NCBI RefSeq assembly: GCF_014190875.1
Contig: NZ_JACHVS010000002.1
Location: 620,001 to 684,000 of the forward strand
Source of the DNA: Paeniglutamicibacter cryotolerans
Lineage (GTDB): Bacteria; Actinomycetota; Actinomycetes; Actinomycetales; Micrococcaceae
Direction of reading: 5' to 3'
Length of the DNA: 64,000 bases
Part shown: one piece after another, positions 8,055-16,058 of the stretch
Position numbering within the stretch: the stretch's first letter is position 1
Layout of the letters: every line of letters starts with the position of its first letter
Notes under the pieces: generated by a model
The model's input: only the letters and a program-made list of their open reading frames with translations
Database searches by the model: none
What the model was told of the DNA's origin: nothing
Program-made: the position numbers and the translations under genes

Positions 8055-9252
8055 TCATGACTCGGACTTCTTGAGGTGATCGGTGGCGGTGCCGCCCTTG
8101 GCCTTGGCGAGGGTCTCGAGGCGGCCGGTCAGGGCCATGATCTGCCGTGAGAGCGCCATGACCCTGATTTTCTTGAACGCGGAATTCATGCGGATGACCG
8201 GCATCTTCCTCATGGCCGGGTGGGCGATGGCCCGCTGGTGCGGGGTGGCCGGCTTGTCGTGGACCTTGGTGGCCTTGGCACCCACCCCGGTCTTTTTCAC
8301 CAGCTTCTGCTGGGGCAGCAGGTAGTTGGTGAAGACGCGGTCCAGTTCCCGGATCTCGTTGAGCAGTTCCAGTTCGGCGGGGGTGTCGTAGCGCAGGTAT
8401 CCGACCAGCTCGCGGACCCGGGACCAGTTCTTCGCACTCCACAGGGGCTCCGTCGTTCTTGTTCCCGGACCGGGACCGGGTGAACGTGATCTGCTGCTCC
8501 TCGCAGTAGCGTTTGAGCTCGTGGTTGATGAACTCGCTGCCGTTGTCCGAGTCGATCCCGATGATGGGAAACGGGAAGACGCTGGTGACGTGCATCAGGG
8601 CCTCGAACACCCATTTCTGGGCCTTGTTCTTCACCGCCTGGTTCACCGTCCAGCCGGTGGCGATGTCGGTGACGGTGAGGGTGAAGCAGAACTCCCCGCT
8701 GCTGTTCCCGCCCTCGTGCCCGACCAGGTCGATCTCGACGAATCCGGGGACCGCATCGTCCCATGCGGCCTAGGTCCGCACCGGGATCTGGGACTTGAGC
8801 AGGGAGCCGGGCTTCGTAGGCGAGCGGCCACGCAGGCGCATCCTGGCCCGTTCACCGGCCAGTCGGCGGTCGATCGTCGAGGCGCTCATGCGCATCAGCA
8901 GTGCGGCCGGGGCCTCGGTGACGTCCAGGGCCTTCTCGGCGCGGAGCATGGGCACCAGGTAGCCCATGGAGGCGGCCAGCAGCTTGGAGGCCGGGGCCCG
9001 CAACACCGCCCAGCACAGCACCAGCCCGGGCTGCAGATCCGCCGGATAGGTCGGCTTCCGGCCGACGGGAGCCTTGCGGGGCGACGGGGGGTCCAGGGCC
9101 CGGCGCAGGGCCGTCCTCGCGTAGTCGCGGTGCCAGCCGGTCAGGTTCACCAGCTCGGTGAGCAGGGCGGTCTTGGTCTTGCGCCCGGCGCGCTGGTAAC
9201 GCAGGGCGATCTGTTTGGTCACTGCCTTGCGTGCACTCATCGTCAGTCCCAT
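8055..9252 (-). pseudogene. Integrase-core (DDE) transposase, nonsense mutation plus frameshift
   Basis: Read with two repairs, this is a full transposase of about 400 residues. The N-terminus is MSARKAVTKQIALRYQRAGR with a helical DNA-binding region. The core is EIDLVGHEGGNSSGEF (first Asp), IIGIDSDNGSEFINHEL (second Asp) and FTRSRSGNKNDGAPVE (catalytic Glu region). The end is VRELVGYLRYDTPAELELL through KKIRVMALSRQIMALTGRLE. Lesion one is an in-frame TAG at 8770-8772 in the context VRT-stop-AAWDD, where TGG (Trp) is expected. Lesion two is one extra base near 8434-8437. The family looks like ISNCY/Mu-type integrase-core transposases, though the precise IS family is uncertain. The gene is dead unless suppressed. 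Confidence 0.82.
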
Positions 9253-9300
9253 GGTGAAGACGGAAACCCGGAGCAGTCGGAAAATAAAGAATGCGGGAAA

Positions 9301-9358
9301 CGGAGGTTTCCTTCTGAGGCAACGTATCTGGCTACGCGGAGGTTTTTTATGAGTCAAC
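9301..9358 (-). repeat. Right IS end: two direct copies of the same motif
   Basis: Copies at 9301-9323 (23 bp) and 9337-9358 (22 bp) match the left-end motif when read on the minus strand (GTTG.CTCA...ACCTCCG), again with a 36-bp period. The outer copy has an A-rich core. Confidence 0.7.
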
Positions 9359-9370
9359 GCGAAGCTTAGC

Positions 9371-9732
9371 CATGCCACCACCCTTGCCCTGTAATGTCCG
9401 CATACAAAACATCCCCGGCAAGCTGTTCAATCCATGCAGCCGACGCCCCCCCCCCGGCCGCGGTTCAGACATCGTCGCATCCACAGCGGCCCATCTCCGG
9501 GGAGTCATCGGGAGGGCGCCGAAGACATGGCCTCCGGCACGCCAAATCCCACACGAGCCGTTTATGGGCGCCAATCGTTTCTCAGCAACCAACACTAGCT
9601 CCCGCCTCGAGCTGCTGGCATACTGAATGCGAAGGCAAGTGGGCTCGCATCCCGCACGCCAGATCAAGCATCAAGTTCCCCTACTTGCCTAGGCAGGCAG
9701 AGGTATCACCTGCGAGGATTTGGAGCAATGTC
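9371..9732. other. Intergenic region between dead IS and DUF2252 gene
   Basis: No gene or recognisable relic is seen. A run of ten C residues lies near 9447-9456. The last 20 bases carry the GGAG ribosome-binding site of the DUF2252 gene. Confidence 0.4.
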
Positions 9733-11139
9733 ATGCCTCAAGCGACCTCTGAGGAACGGCGTAGACACGGTCGCATGGCGAGAAAAGGCTGCCCCCGGGC
9801 AAGCCATGCACAGTGGGTTCCGGCACCTGACCGGCCGGATCCCGTCATGCTTCTTGAAGGACAAGCGGTCCTGCGCGTCCCCGAACTAGTACCCATTCGT
9901 TACGGGCGGATGATGGCCTCGCCGTTTACCTTTTTTCGGGGGGCGGCGCTTCTCATGGCTTCGGATTTGTCGACCACCCCAAACTCCGGGATCATGACAC
10001 AACTCTGTGGCGACGCACACCTGTCGAATTTCGGCGTTTTCGGAACCGCGGAGCGCAAGCTGGTGTTTGATATCAACGATTTCGACGAAACCCTGCCGGG
10101 CCCATGGGAGTGGGACGTTAAACGTCTGGCGGCAAGCTTTGAAGTCGGCACACGGAATGCCGGGTTCACAGCACAACAGCGGCATGAGACAACACTGGCA
10201 GTGGCGGAAGGCTATCGCAAGCAAATGCGCGGGGCTGCCAAGGCGCGCGTGCTCGATGCGTGGTACGACCGGCTGGACGCGGATCGCATTCTTTCTTGGG
10301 TCCGGGCAGAGACAGAAGCCAAGCGGGCTGGTAAGCGCCAGGTAAAAAAGGCCCAAGCCATCATGGCCAAGGCTCGCACGAAGGACAGTGTGGCCGTTTT
10401 TGCGAAACTCGTGCGGGAGGTCGACGGTGAGCTGCGGATTCAGGCAGATCCCCCACTCGTTGAACCCCTTGAGGACCTGATTGGCGATGTCGCAGCACGC
10501 AGCCGGCTCGAGGATTCGATGCGGATGCTCCTTCAGGAGTATGCGACCACTCTGGCTTTCGAGAACCATCCGGTCAAGGAGTTCTCCTTTGTGCACATGG
10601 CCCGCAAGGTGGTGGGTGTTGGAAGCGTCGGGACCCGGGCCTGGATTCTGCTCCTGAGGGGAAGGGATGACGGCGACCCGCTGGTCCTTCAGGCCAAGGA
10701 GGCCCAGGAATCAGTGCTTGAGCGGTATCTTGGCCCAAGCCTGTACCCCAGCCATGGGCAACGGGTGGTGGAGGGCCAGCGTCTGCTCCAGGCATCAGGG
10801 GACATCTTCCTCGGGTGGCAGTCCGTGGAGGGAATCGACGGGGTCGCCCGGGACTTTTACATACGACAACTCCATGATTGGAAGGGTTCCGTGGACGTTG
10901 ACGACATCCGCCCCCGAGGTGCGAAATTCTACGCATCGATGTGCGGCCAGGCGCTGGCCCGAGCCCATGCCCGTGCCGGTGACCGGATGGCGATTGCAGC
11001 CTACCTGGGCAAGGGCAGTCGCTTCGATGAGGCGATCGCCACGTTCTCCTCTGCCTACGCCGAGCAAAATGAGCGTGACTACGAAGCCTTTGTCTCTGCC
11101 GTCACCTCGGGGCGGATTCAAGCGGTGACCGGTATCTAG
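9733..11139 (+). CDS. DUF2252 domain-containing protein
   Basis: About 468 residues starting MPQATSEERRRHGRMARKG. The DUF2252 fold resembles a protein-kinase/aminoglycoside-phosphotransferase scaffold. Conserved landmarks are RYGRMMASPFTFFRGAALLM, then CGDAHLSNFGVFG and LVFDINDFDETLPGPWEWDV, which look like catalytic and metal-binding Asp motifs. LAASFEVGTRNAGF follows, and QALARAHARAGD lies near the end. Substrate and biological role are unknown. A longer open frame extends upstream to 9394 but has no family similarity; the ATG at 9733 has a GGAG about 8 bases before it. The frame is intact, unlike several neighbours. It stands as a single gene between IS relics. Confidence 0.88.
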   Translation: MPQATSEERRRHGRMARKGCPRASHAQWVPAPDRPDPVMLLEGQAVLRVPELVPIRYGRMMASPFTFFRGAALLMASDLSTTPNSGIMTQLCGDAHLSNFGVFGTAERKLVFDINDFDETLPGPWEWDVKRLAASFEVGTRNAGFTAQQRHETTLAVAEGYRKQMRGAAKARVLDAWYDRLDADRILSWVRAETEAKRAGKRQVKKAQAIMAKARTKDSVAVFAKLVREVDGELRIQADPPLVEPLEDLIGDVAARSRLEDSMRMLLQEYATTLAFENHPVKEFSFVHMARKVVGVGSVGTRAWILLLRGRDDGDPLVLQAKEAQESVLERYLGPSLYPSHGQRVVEGQRLLQASGDIFLGWQSVEGIDGVARDFYIRQLHDWKGSVDVDDIRPRGAKFYASMCGQALARAHARAGDRMAIAAYLGKGSRFDEAIATFSSAYAEQNERDYEAFVSAVTSGRIQAVTGI

Positions 11140-11405
11140 GTGGATGCGCACGAGAAACGTGAATTCCTTCCATACCGGGTACCCACAAGCGCCATCCTTT
11201 GGGCTCCTATCGCAGCGGACCCGCACCCGAACGACGGGCTGCCCACCAGTCTCAGCTACACGCATGGATAGCCCGGTAACAACGTCGGCCCGTAGCCGAC
11301 CAGCTTCGGCTGTCGCCTGAACGTGAATCCATCGATCAATCCCCGCTCCGCCAGAGCTGGCGGGTGCTTCACGCCTCCTCCCGTCTTGCCGTTGAGGGGT
11401 GTGTA

Positions 11406-11604
11406 GTGGATGACATTTCGCAGTTGGCCTCCGGCATTTGTTCTGCCCGGAAAGGCCGGACTCACCCAAGGAGATGTGGCGCTCTTGGCCGAAACTTCGG
11501 AGCGGACGATCCGAGATATCGAAACGGATCCGGGAATTTTCTCCCTCGAGTCTGTGGCGGCCGGTGCCAATATCCTTGGTCTGAAGTTGAGGGTGACCAG
11601 ATGA
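11406..11604 (+). pseudogene. HipB-like XRE-family antitoxin, frameshifted
   Basis: The 5' part in one frame reads VDDISQLASGICSARKGR. The remainder in another reads GLTQGDVALLAETSERTIRD, continuing IETDPGIFSLESVAAGANIL to the stop. Together these make the typical 65-residue XRE/Cro helix-turn-helix antitoxin that precedes hipA. The shift lies near 11455-11460. Translation from ATG 11410 gives the correct helix-turn-helix with an unrelated first 16 residues, so some DNA binding is conceivable. Its stop overlaps an ATG (ATGA) that starts the hipA relic, the usual hipBA arrangement. Confidence 0.7.
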
Positions 11605-11957
11605 ACTTAAACTTGCCGGGATTGAAGCCCATCGGCGAAGCCGACATGTATAAGGTCGGCATGTTGACCCCTCGACTGTCGCGGACAGTCGAGGGGTGTG
11701 CCCTACTCGTATGCGGCGGAGAGTTTGCGCGGTGGGAACCCCGGTGTCCTTTTCGATCCCACTGTCCGCGTCGAGGATGGAAGCCCGCGGTGGTGCGTGC
11801 CAACACTTTCGCCGAATTGCTACCGGAAGGTCACCGGCTCACCGTCTTGAAGTAAGCGACAAAAAACCAGTTTCGACGACTAGCTAACCCTGTTGCTCGC
11901 TGCCGGTGTCGATGTTCCGGGAGATGCACAGATGATCCCGTCGGGTGAAGCGTCTTG
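11601..11957 (+). pseudogene. HipA-like kinase toxin, N-terminal relic with multiple lesions
   Basis: Pieces in three frames rebuild the HipA N-terminal domain: EADMYKVGMLTPRLSRTVEG, then YSYAAESLRGGNPGV, then SFSIPLSASRMEARGG, then FAELLPEGHRLTVLK, then KTSFDD, an in-frame TAG at the expected Glu, and LTLLLAAGVDVPGDAQMIPS. At least three frameshifts and one nonsense change (TAG near 11879-11881) are needed, and the whole kinase domain is missing after about 11957. HipA kinases phosphorylate translation factors (GltX in E. coli); nothing functional can remain here. Confidence 0.72.
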
Positions 11958-12039
11958 GTTGCAACAGGCGCTCTGCTGCGCCCCTGATTTGATGGCAGTC
12001 TCCGATGAGTGCAAAGTGGTCAAATGTAAACTAGGTAAC

Positions 12040-12258
12040 GTGAACCGCAATGTCGGGCGCATCGCCCTCATCGCCATCGGTTTGATCGCTGTGATCATCG
12101 GTGGAGTATTCGCCGGGCAGGGAATGAACCTGATCCCGGGAAGTTTCATGACCGGTAACCGAATGTGGCTCTCCATCGGGCTGATCGTCACGAGCGTCGG
12201 CATCATCCTTTTGGTGCTCGGCCTACATCGAACCAAGACCGGCCGCCCGAGTAAATGA
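12040..12258 (+). CDS. Small two-helix membrane protein
   Basis: A 72-residue protein from GTG 12040 (AGG a few bases upstream): a short N-terminus, hydrophobic segment IALIAIGLIAVIIGGVFA, a loop GMNLIPGSFMTGNRMW, second segment LSIGLIVTSVGIILLVLGL, and a basic tail HRTKTGRPSK. The pattern of two helices around a G-S-F-M loop is common in short actinobacterial membrane proteins of unknown function. The frame is open further upstream, but that part is the hipA relic and not this gene. Confidence 0.65.
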   Translation: MNRNVGRIALIAIGLIAVIIGGVFAGQGMNLIPGSFMTGNRMWLSIGLIVTSVGIILLVLGLHRTKTGRPSK

Positions 12259-12348
12259 GGCTCAGCGGGGGTGCGCGTCTTTGCCTCGATCCATTGACGA
12301 AAGCCCGTGAGCGACCGGCGTTTTAACCAAGAAATGCCCCATTTCGGC

Positions 12349-14294
12349 GAATTCTAGGGGTCGATGCAACACCCGTGGTTATGTCGTGACCAGTAAATCA
12401 CGTAGACGCTCGGCCGGGGTGTCCCAATCCAACGTTTTACGTGGCCGGCTGTTGAGCTCCTGGGCGACATGCTCCAGATCCTCCAGCCCATAAACACCTA
12501 AATCGGTGCTCTTGGGGAAGTACTGACGCAGCAGCCCGTTGGTGTTCTCATTGGACCCGCGCTGCCAGGGGCTATGTGGATCGCAGAAGTAGACATCCAT
12601 GTCGGTCGCGTCGCTGAAAGCCAGGTGTTTGGCCATCTCCGACCCCTGATCCCACGTCAGCGAACCACGCAAGTGTTCGGGCAGGGTGAGCATTGCTTCG
12701 ATGAGCCCGTCACGCACCGATGCGGCCGTGTGATCCACCGGTAGATGTATCAGCATCACGTAGCGGGTGGTGCGTTCCACCAGGGTCCCGATCGCCGAGC
12801 CACTGTGCGCCCCGATGATCAGGTCCCCTTCCCAATGCCCGGGCACGGCACGGTCCTCAACCTCTGCCGGGCGCTCAGAAATATTGACCATTGGATCCCG
12901 GAAACGCTCCGTACGCTCCCGGGGATTCTTGTGCTTTTTGCGTCGGGTGCGCCCGGTACGCAGGGCCGATTTCACCTCCAGGCTTAGCCCACCACGGGCC
13001 TGAAGATAGAGGGCCTGATAGATCGTTTCGTGGCTCACGCGCATAGAGGGGTCATCGGGGAACTCCTTGATCAACAAGTTCGAAATCTGCTCCGGGGACC
13101 AGTGCTTACGTAGCTTGGCAAGCACGTAATCACGCAGTTCTCCCGGCGCTGCCAGCTTACTGGGCTTGGGCCGCTGGCGCTGGGCGGTGGAGGTTCGCTG
13201 GGCGGTGTAGGGGCGGTATCCCAACACAGGGTGGGAGTTGCGCTTGATCTCCCGGCCAATCGAGCTGGGGCTACGCCCCAGCTCCCGGGCGATGGCCCGC
13301 TGCGAGGCACCGGCTTGGAGCATGTCCCGAATCGTTTCGCGCTCGGGCAGCGACAGGTAGCGGGTGCTGTTCGTGGCTTCGAGGACCTCCAATGGAATCT
13401 CGGGGATCAGCGCAGGTTCCAGGTTCCCGGGGTCGAGGCTGGCCGGTGAATCGGGCACCCGAACCCCTAAAACGGGCAAGCAGGTTTCGAGCGCAGGTGT
13501 TTCGCAGACGAGTGTGGTCACCTCCTGTTTATACGCGTCTGATGAAAGGTTTGGGGTATCAAGACGATCTATGACCGGCATCAGTGCCTGTTCCCAGCGG
13601 GCTGCATTCTTCCGCTTTGCGCCCGTGGCGGCTACGGCTGTCTTCTGGGGCATGCCCTCACGGCGTAGTGCCAAGTATTGATCGCGTTGACCCGAGAGCC
13701 GGGGGATGTTGCGGATCCCGGCGGCCCTGGCCCAACTGGCGCCTTGGCTGGGTTCCACGCCCACCTCCCGGGCGGCGACGGTGACGCTTCCCACGCGCGC
13801 CAGTGCGGTGAGGAACCCCTCGCGCAAGGGTTTGAGTTCCTGTTCTCTGGCGCTCAGGGCGCGCTGGGGCCTGCGGGTGACCGCCTTGATGGAATAGGCC
13901 CAGTTGAATGCAGTTTGGACGTTGATCCCCAGCTGCCGTGCAGCATCGGCGACGTTGTTCAGGCGGTCGTGCAGGACGAAGAACTCCTCGCGCTGCGCGG
14001 GGGTGTATTCCTGTCCCGGGGGCTGGGCAGTGGTGCGGGACCACATGGTGCAAGTGGCACGGTTGAAGCCCAGTTCCCGGGCTGCGGCCGCGATGGTGCC
14101 CAGACGGTCCAGCGCCTCGAAGAACGCGGTCTTATCTTGGGGTGTGTGGCGCCGGTTGGAGCGCTTAGCCGGGGCCGGGGGTGTGGAGGCTGTTTTTCCC
14201 CTTAAGGAAGCATTATTTGATGGTGAGGGTGCGGTGTTCATCGTTGTTGCATCTCCCGAGGGATTCGGGGGTGTTGCAACGATCACTAGAACTC
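12349..14294 (-). mobile_element. IS30 family insertion sequence
   Basis: The element is bounded by 27-bp inverted repeats at 12349-12375 and 14268-14294 that agree at 22 of 27 positions (core TGCAACACCC on each side). The element is 1946 bp and holds a single transposase gene that nearly fills it: its stop is 4 bases inside the left repeat and its ATG is 27 bases inside the right one. No clear target duplication is recognised, which is expected because IS30 duplicates only 2-3 bp. Confidence 0.75.
12379..14241 (-). CDS. IS30 family transposase with long N-terminal HTH-repeat extension
   Basis: 620 residues, compared with about 320-450 for usual IS30 transposases. The C-terminal half is standard: helix-turn-helix SLPERETIRDMLQAGASQRA ending GRSPSSIGREIKRN, a middle with HWSPEQISNLL and RVSHETIYQALY, then the DDE core with GHWEGDLIIGAHSG (Asp), TWDQGSEMAKH (Asp) and SPWQRGSNENTNGLLRQYFP (Glu). 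The first 300 residues hold repeated homeodomain-like units of the form AAARELG...W. The ATG at 14241 is preferred over the GTG at 14286, which lies inside the terminal repeat. The frame is intact and probably active. Confidence 0.9.
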   Translation of the reverse strand: MNTAPSPSNNASLRGKTASTPPAPAKRSNRRHTPQDKTAFFEALDRLGTIAAAARELGFNRATCTMWSRTTAQPPGQEYTPAQREEFFVLHDRLNNVADAARQLGINVQTAFNWAYSIKAVTRRPQRALSAREQELKPLREGFLTALARVGSVTVAAREVGVEPSQGASWARAAGIRNIPRLSGQRDQYLALRREGMPQKTAVAATGAKRKNAARWEQALMPVIDRLDTPNLSSDAYKQEVTTLVCETPALETCLPVLGVRVPDSPASLDPGNLEPALIPEIPLEVLEATNSTRYLSLPERETIRDMLQAGASQRAIARELGRSPSSIGREIKRNSHPVLGYRPYTAQRTSTAQRQRPKPSKLAAPGELRDYVLAKLRKHWSPEQISNLLIKEFPDDPSMRVSHETIYQALYLQARGGLSLEVKSALRTGRTRRKKHKNPRERTERFRDPMVNISERPAEVEDRAVPGHWEGDLIIGAHSGSAIGTLVERTTRYVMLIHLPVDHTAASVRDGLIEAMLTLPEHLRGSLTWDQGSEMAKHLAFSDATDMDVYFCDPHSPWQRGSNENTNGLLRQYFPKSTDLGVYGLEDLEHVAQELNSRPRKTLDWDTPAERLRDLLVTT

Positions 14295-14359
14295 AAGTTC
14301 CAGGGAAAATTGAACTTACCACAGAGCAATTTTTCTCAGAACTAACGGGTGCTTCGCAG

Positions 14360-15205
14360 AGGCAGGTTTCTCACAGCCTTTCCTCGGTGTCAGTTTCCTT
14401 CGACGAGACGAACCTTGGTCGCCTCAGCCGGACTACTGCCGGTCATGACCCTGGCCCGGGACACCGGACTGCAAGACCCCGTGGACCAGTGGGTGAAAAT
14501 CCCTACCGACAAGGGAGCAAACGCGGGCATAAAAATCTCCTCCCTGGTCGCCGGAATGATCGCCGGCGCCGACAGCATTGACGATATGGCCTTGCTGCGG
14601 CACGGAGCCATGAACAAGGTTTTCAAGGCCATCTGCGCGCCCTCCACCCTGGGATCGTTCCTGCGTTCCTGCGTTCCTGCGTTCCTTCACCTTCGGCCAT
14701 GCCAAACAGCTGGAAGCGCCCTCGTCCCGTTCCTGGGCGCCCCAGCCGAAGACCAGTAAGTGTCCGTGGACCTTGAATACACGATCATCGAGGTCCACGG
14801 GTAGAAGAAGCAGGGGGCCAGATTCGGCTACTCGGGCGTGCATGGACTGAATGTGCTGATCGGCCTTGTATCGGTCCCCGACTGCGCTCCAGTGGTTGTG
14901 GCCCAACGCCTGCGCAAGGGCTCCACCTCTTCGGCCCGCGGGGCCGCGTCTTTCGTGGCCCGGTCCCTGGTCAGCAGCTCAAAGCTCCAGACCAAGGGAA
15001 TCAAGCTTTTGGTGCGTGCTGACTCGGCCTACTACAGCCGCTCGGTGGTCGCTGCGGCCCAAGCGAGGGGCGCGGACATCTCGGTGACGGTGGGCATGGA
15101 CCCCCCTCCATCAAGAAGGCGATCGCCACGATTGAGGATGATGGGTGGGAAACGATCCACTACCCGCAGGCGCTCTTCGATGAGGACTCGGGGCGGTGGC
15201 GCTAA
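14360..15205 (+). pseudogene. IS1380 family transposase relic
   Basis: Fragments in several frames are recognisable: QVSHSLSSVSVSFDETNL, then SAGLLPVMTLARDTGLQD, KISSLVAGMIAGADSIDDMA and CAPSTLGSF, then TFGHAKQLEA, GAGFGYSG, QRLRKGSTSSARGAASF, GIKLLVRADSAYYSRSVVAA (catalytic Asp) and IKKAIATIEDDGWETIHY. Lesions seen are AGG where the start ATG is expected (14360), an extra G near 14417, a 16-bp slippage duplication near 14664-14679, and a stop (15203-15205) well before the family's usual length of about 450 residues. The 3' third is lost. Confidence 0.8.
14656..14687 (+). repeat. Slippage array: 8-bp unit in four near-copies inside IS1380 relic
   Basis: CGTTCCTG three times then CGTTCCTT. 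An intact transposase (GSFLRSFTFGH) would need one CGTTCCTG plus CGTTCCTT, so two units (16 bp) look added, which by itself breaks the frame. Confidence 0.75.
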
Positions 15206-15428
15206 CCGGGACGCCCAAAGCCGTGAGATTTCCTTAGCGTGAAATTCCGAACGTACCAGTATTCTGACCGCTATCCTGAGGGATTTTGCAAAGGTCCACG
15301 GCGGCGGCCAATCGGCTGGTGATGGTTGCGGCCGCGTCGATCAGGCATGATGCTCTTCCGTTTGATGGGTCACCGCAGTGGGGAGCCCCACGGGAGCGGT
15401 GGTCGCGATGATACGAACTGGAAGCAGG

Positions 15429-15881
15429 TTAACCCTTGACGTCGTATCGGCTAGCCACGGCGATCCGGTTGAAGGCGTTGATCGATGCGGTCATCCATCC
15501 CACGGCCGACAGCTGCGCCGCGTCCAGCACGGCCGAGACCCGACCGTACACTTCGTCGCTGAGAGGCCCGTCGGACACCAGAGTGATCGCCTCGGCCAGT
15601 TCCAGGGCCGCGCATTCCTGGTCGGTGAAGTAGCCGGTCTCGCGCCAGGCCGGAAGCACGGCGAGCCGGTCGCCGGTTTCCCCGTGCCGCAGTGCGTCGC
15701 GCACGTGCAGGCGCAGGCAGAAAGCGCACCCGTTGATCTGGGACGCCCTGATCTTCACCAATTCGCAGAGCCGGGCATCGAGCCCGGCCTCCGCAGCCGC
15801 ATCGCCGGCAGCCTTGCTCATGGCCAGCAGGCCCTGGTAGGCATCGGGAGTCTGCTTGCTGAGGTTCACACGCTTGTCCAT
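15429..15881 (-). CDS. Carboxymuconolactone decarboxylase / AhpD-like family protein
   Basis: A 150-residue protein (MDKRVNLSKQTPDAYQGLLA...). The AhpD core is clear: CELVKIRASQINGCAFCLRL followed by His gives the E-x(n)-C-x-x-C-x-x-x-H motif used for thiol-based peroxide reduction, and downstream are ALELAEAITLVSDGPLSDE and VGWMTASINAFNRIAV. Proteins with CxxC are more likely peroxidases or oxidoreductases than lactone decarboxylases. The start ATG is preceded by GGGAGA at unusually short spacing. It is divergent from thrS and shares a 177-base intergenic region with it. A much longer frame in this register is only the shadow of thrS. Confidence 0.88.
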   Translation of the reverse strand: MDKRVNLSKQTPDAYQGLLAMSKAAGDAAAEAGLDARLCELVKIRASQINGCAFCLRLHVRDALRHGETGDRLAVLPAWRETGYFTDQECAALELAEAITLVSDGPLSDEVYGRVSAVLDAAQLSAVGWMTASINAFNRIAVASRYDVKG

Positions 15882-16058
15882 TCTCCCGATGGTAGACCCG
15901 CAGCGCCCGGATGTCGCCGGGTTGATGGCACGGCGAGGCGAGGCGATGTGCGCGCCGATTGCCTGGGCCTGCGGTCTCTCGGTTAAGCTGGGTACCGGCT
16001 GGCTGTGGCCATCGTATGCCGCAAGCCCTGAAGCCCCATAACGAAACGAGGAACCGAA

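Larger units (their letters stand above)
7972..9370 (-). mobile_element. Degenerate DDE-transposase insertion sequence with tandem-repeat ends
   Basis: The element of about 1.4 kb is bounded by imperfect inverted ends. The outermost detectable similarity is around AAGCT at 7975-7979 and 9362-9366. Inward of that, each end carries two direct copies of a 22-23-bp motif spaced 36 bp apart. It contains one broken transposase gene. No clear target duplication was found. The limits are approximate, within about 10 bases. Confidence 0.65.

Noticed and set aside
7524..8079. Overlapping plus-strand frames of about 170-180 codons beside the dead IS
   Set aside because: No domain, no ribosome site, and they run through the IS end repeats.
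13678..14205. 175-codon plus-strand frame opposite the IS30 transposase
   Set aside because: Antisense to the intact IS30 transposase.
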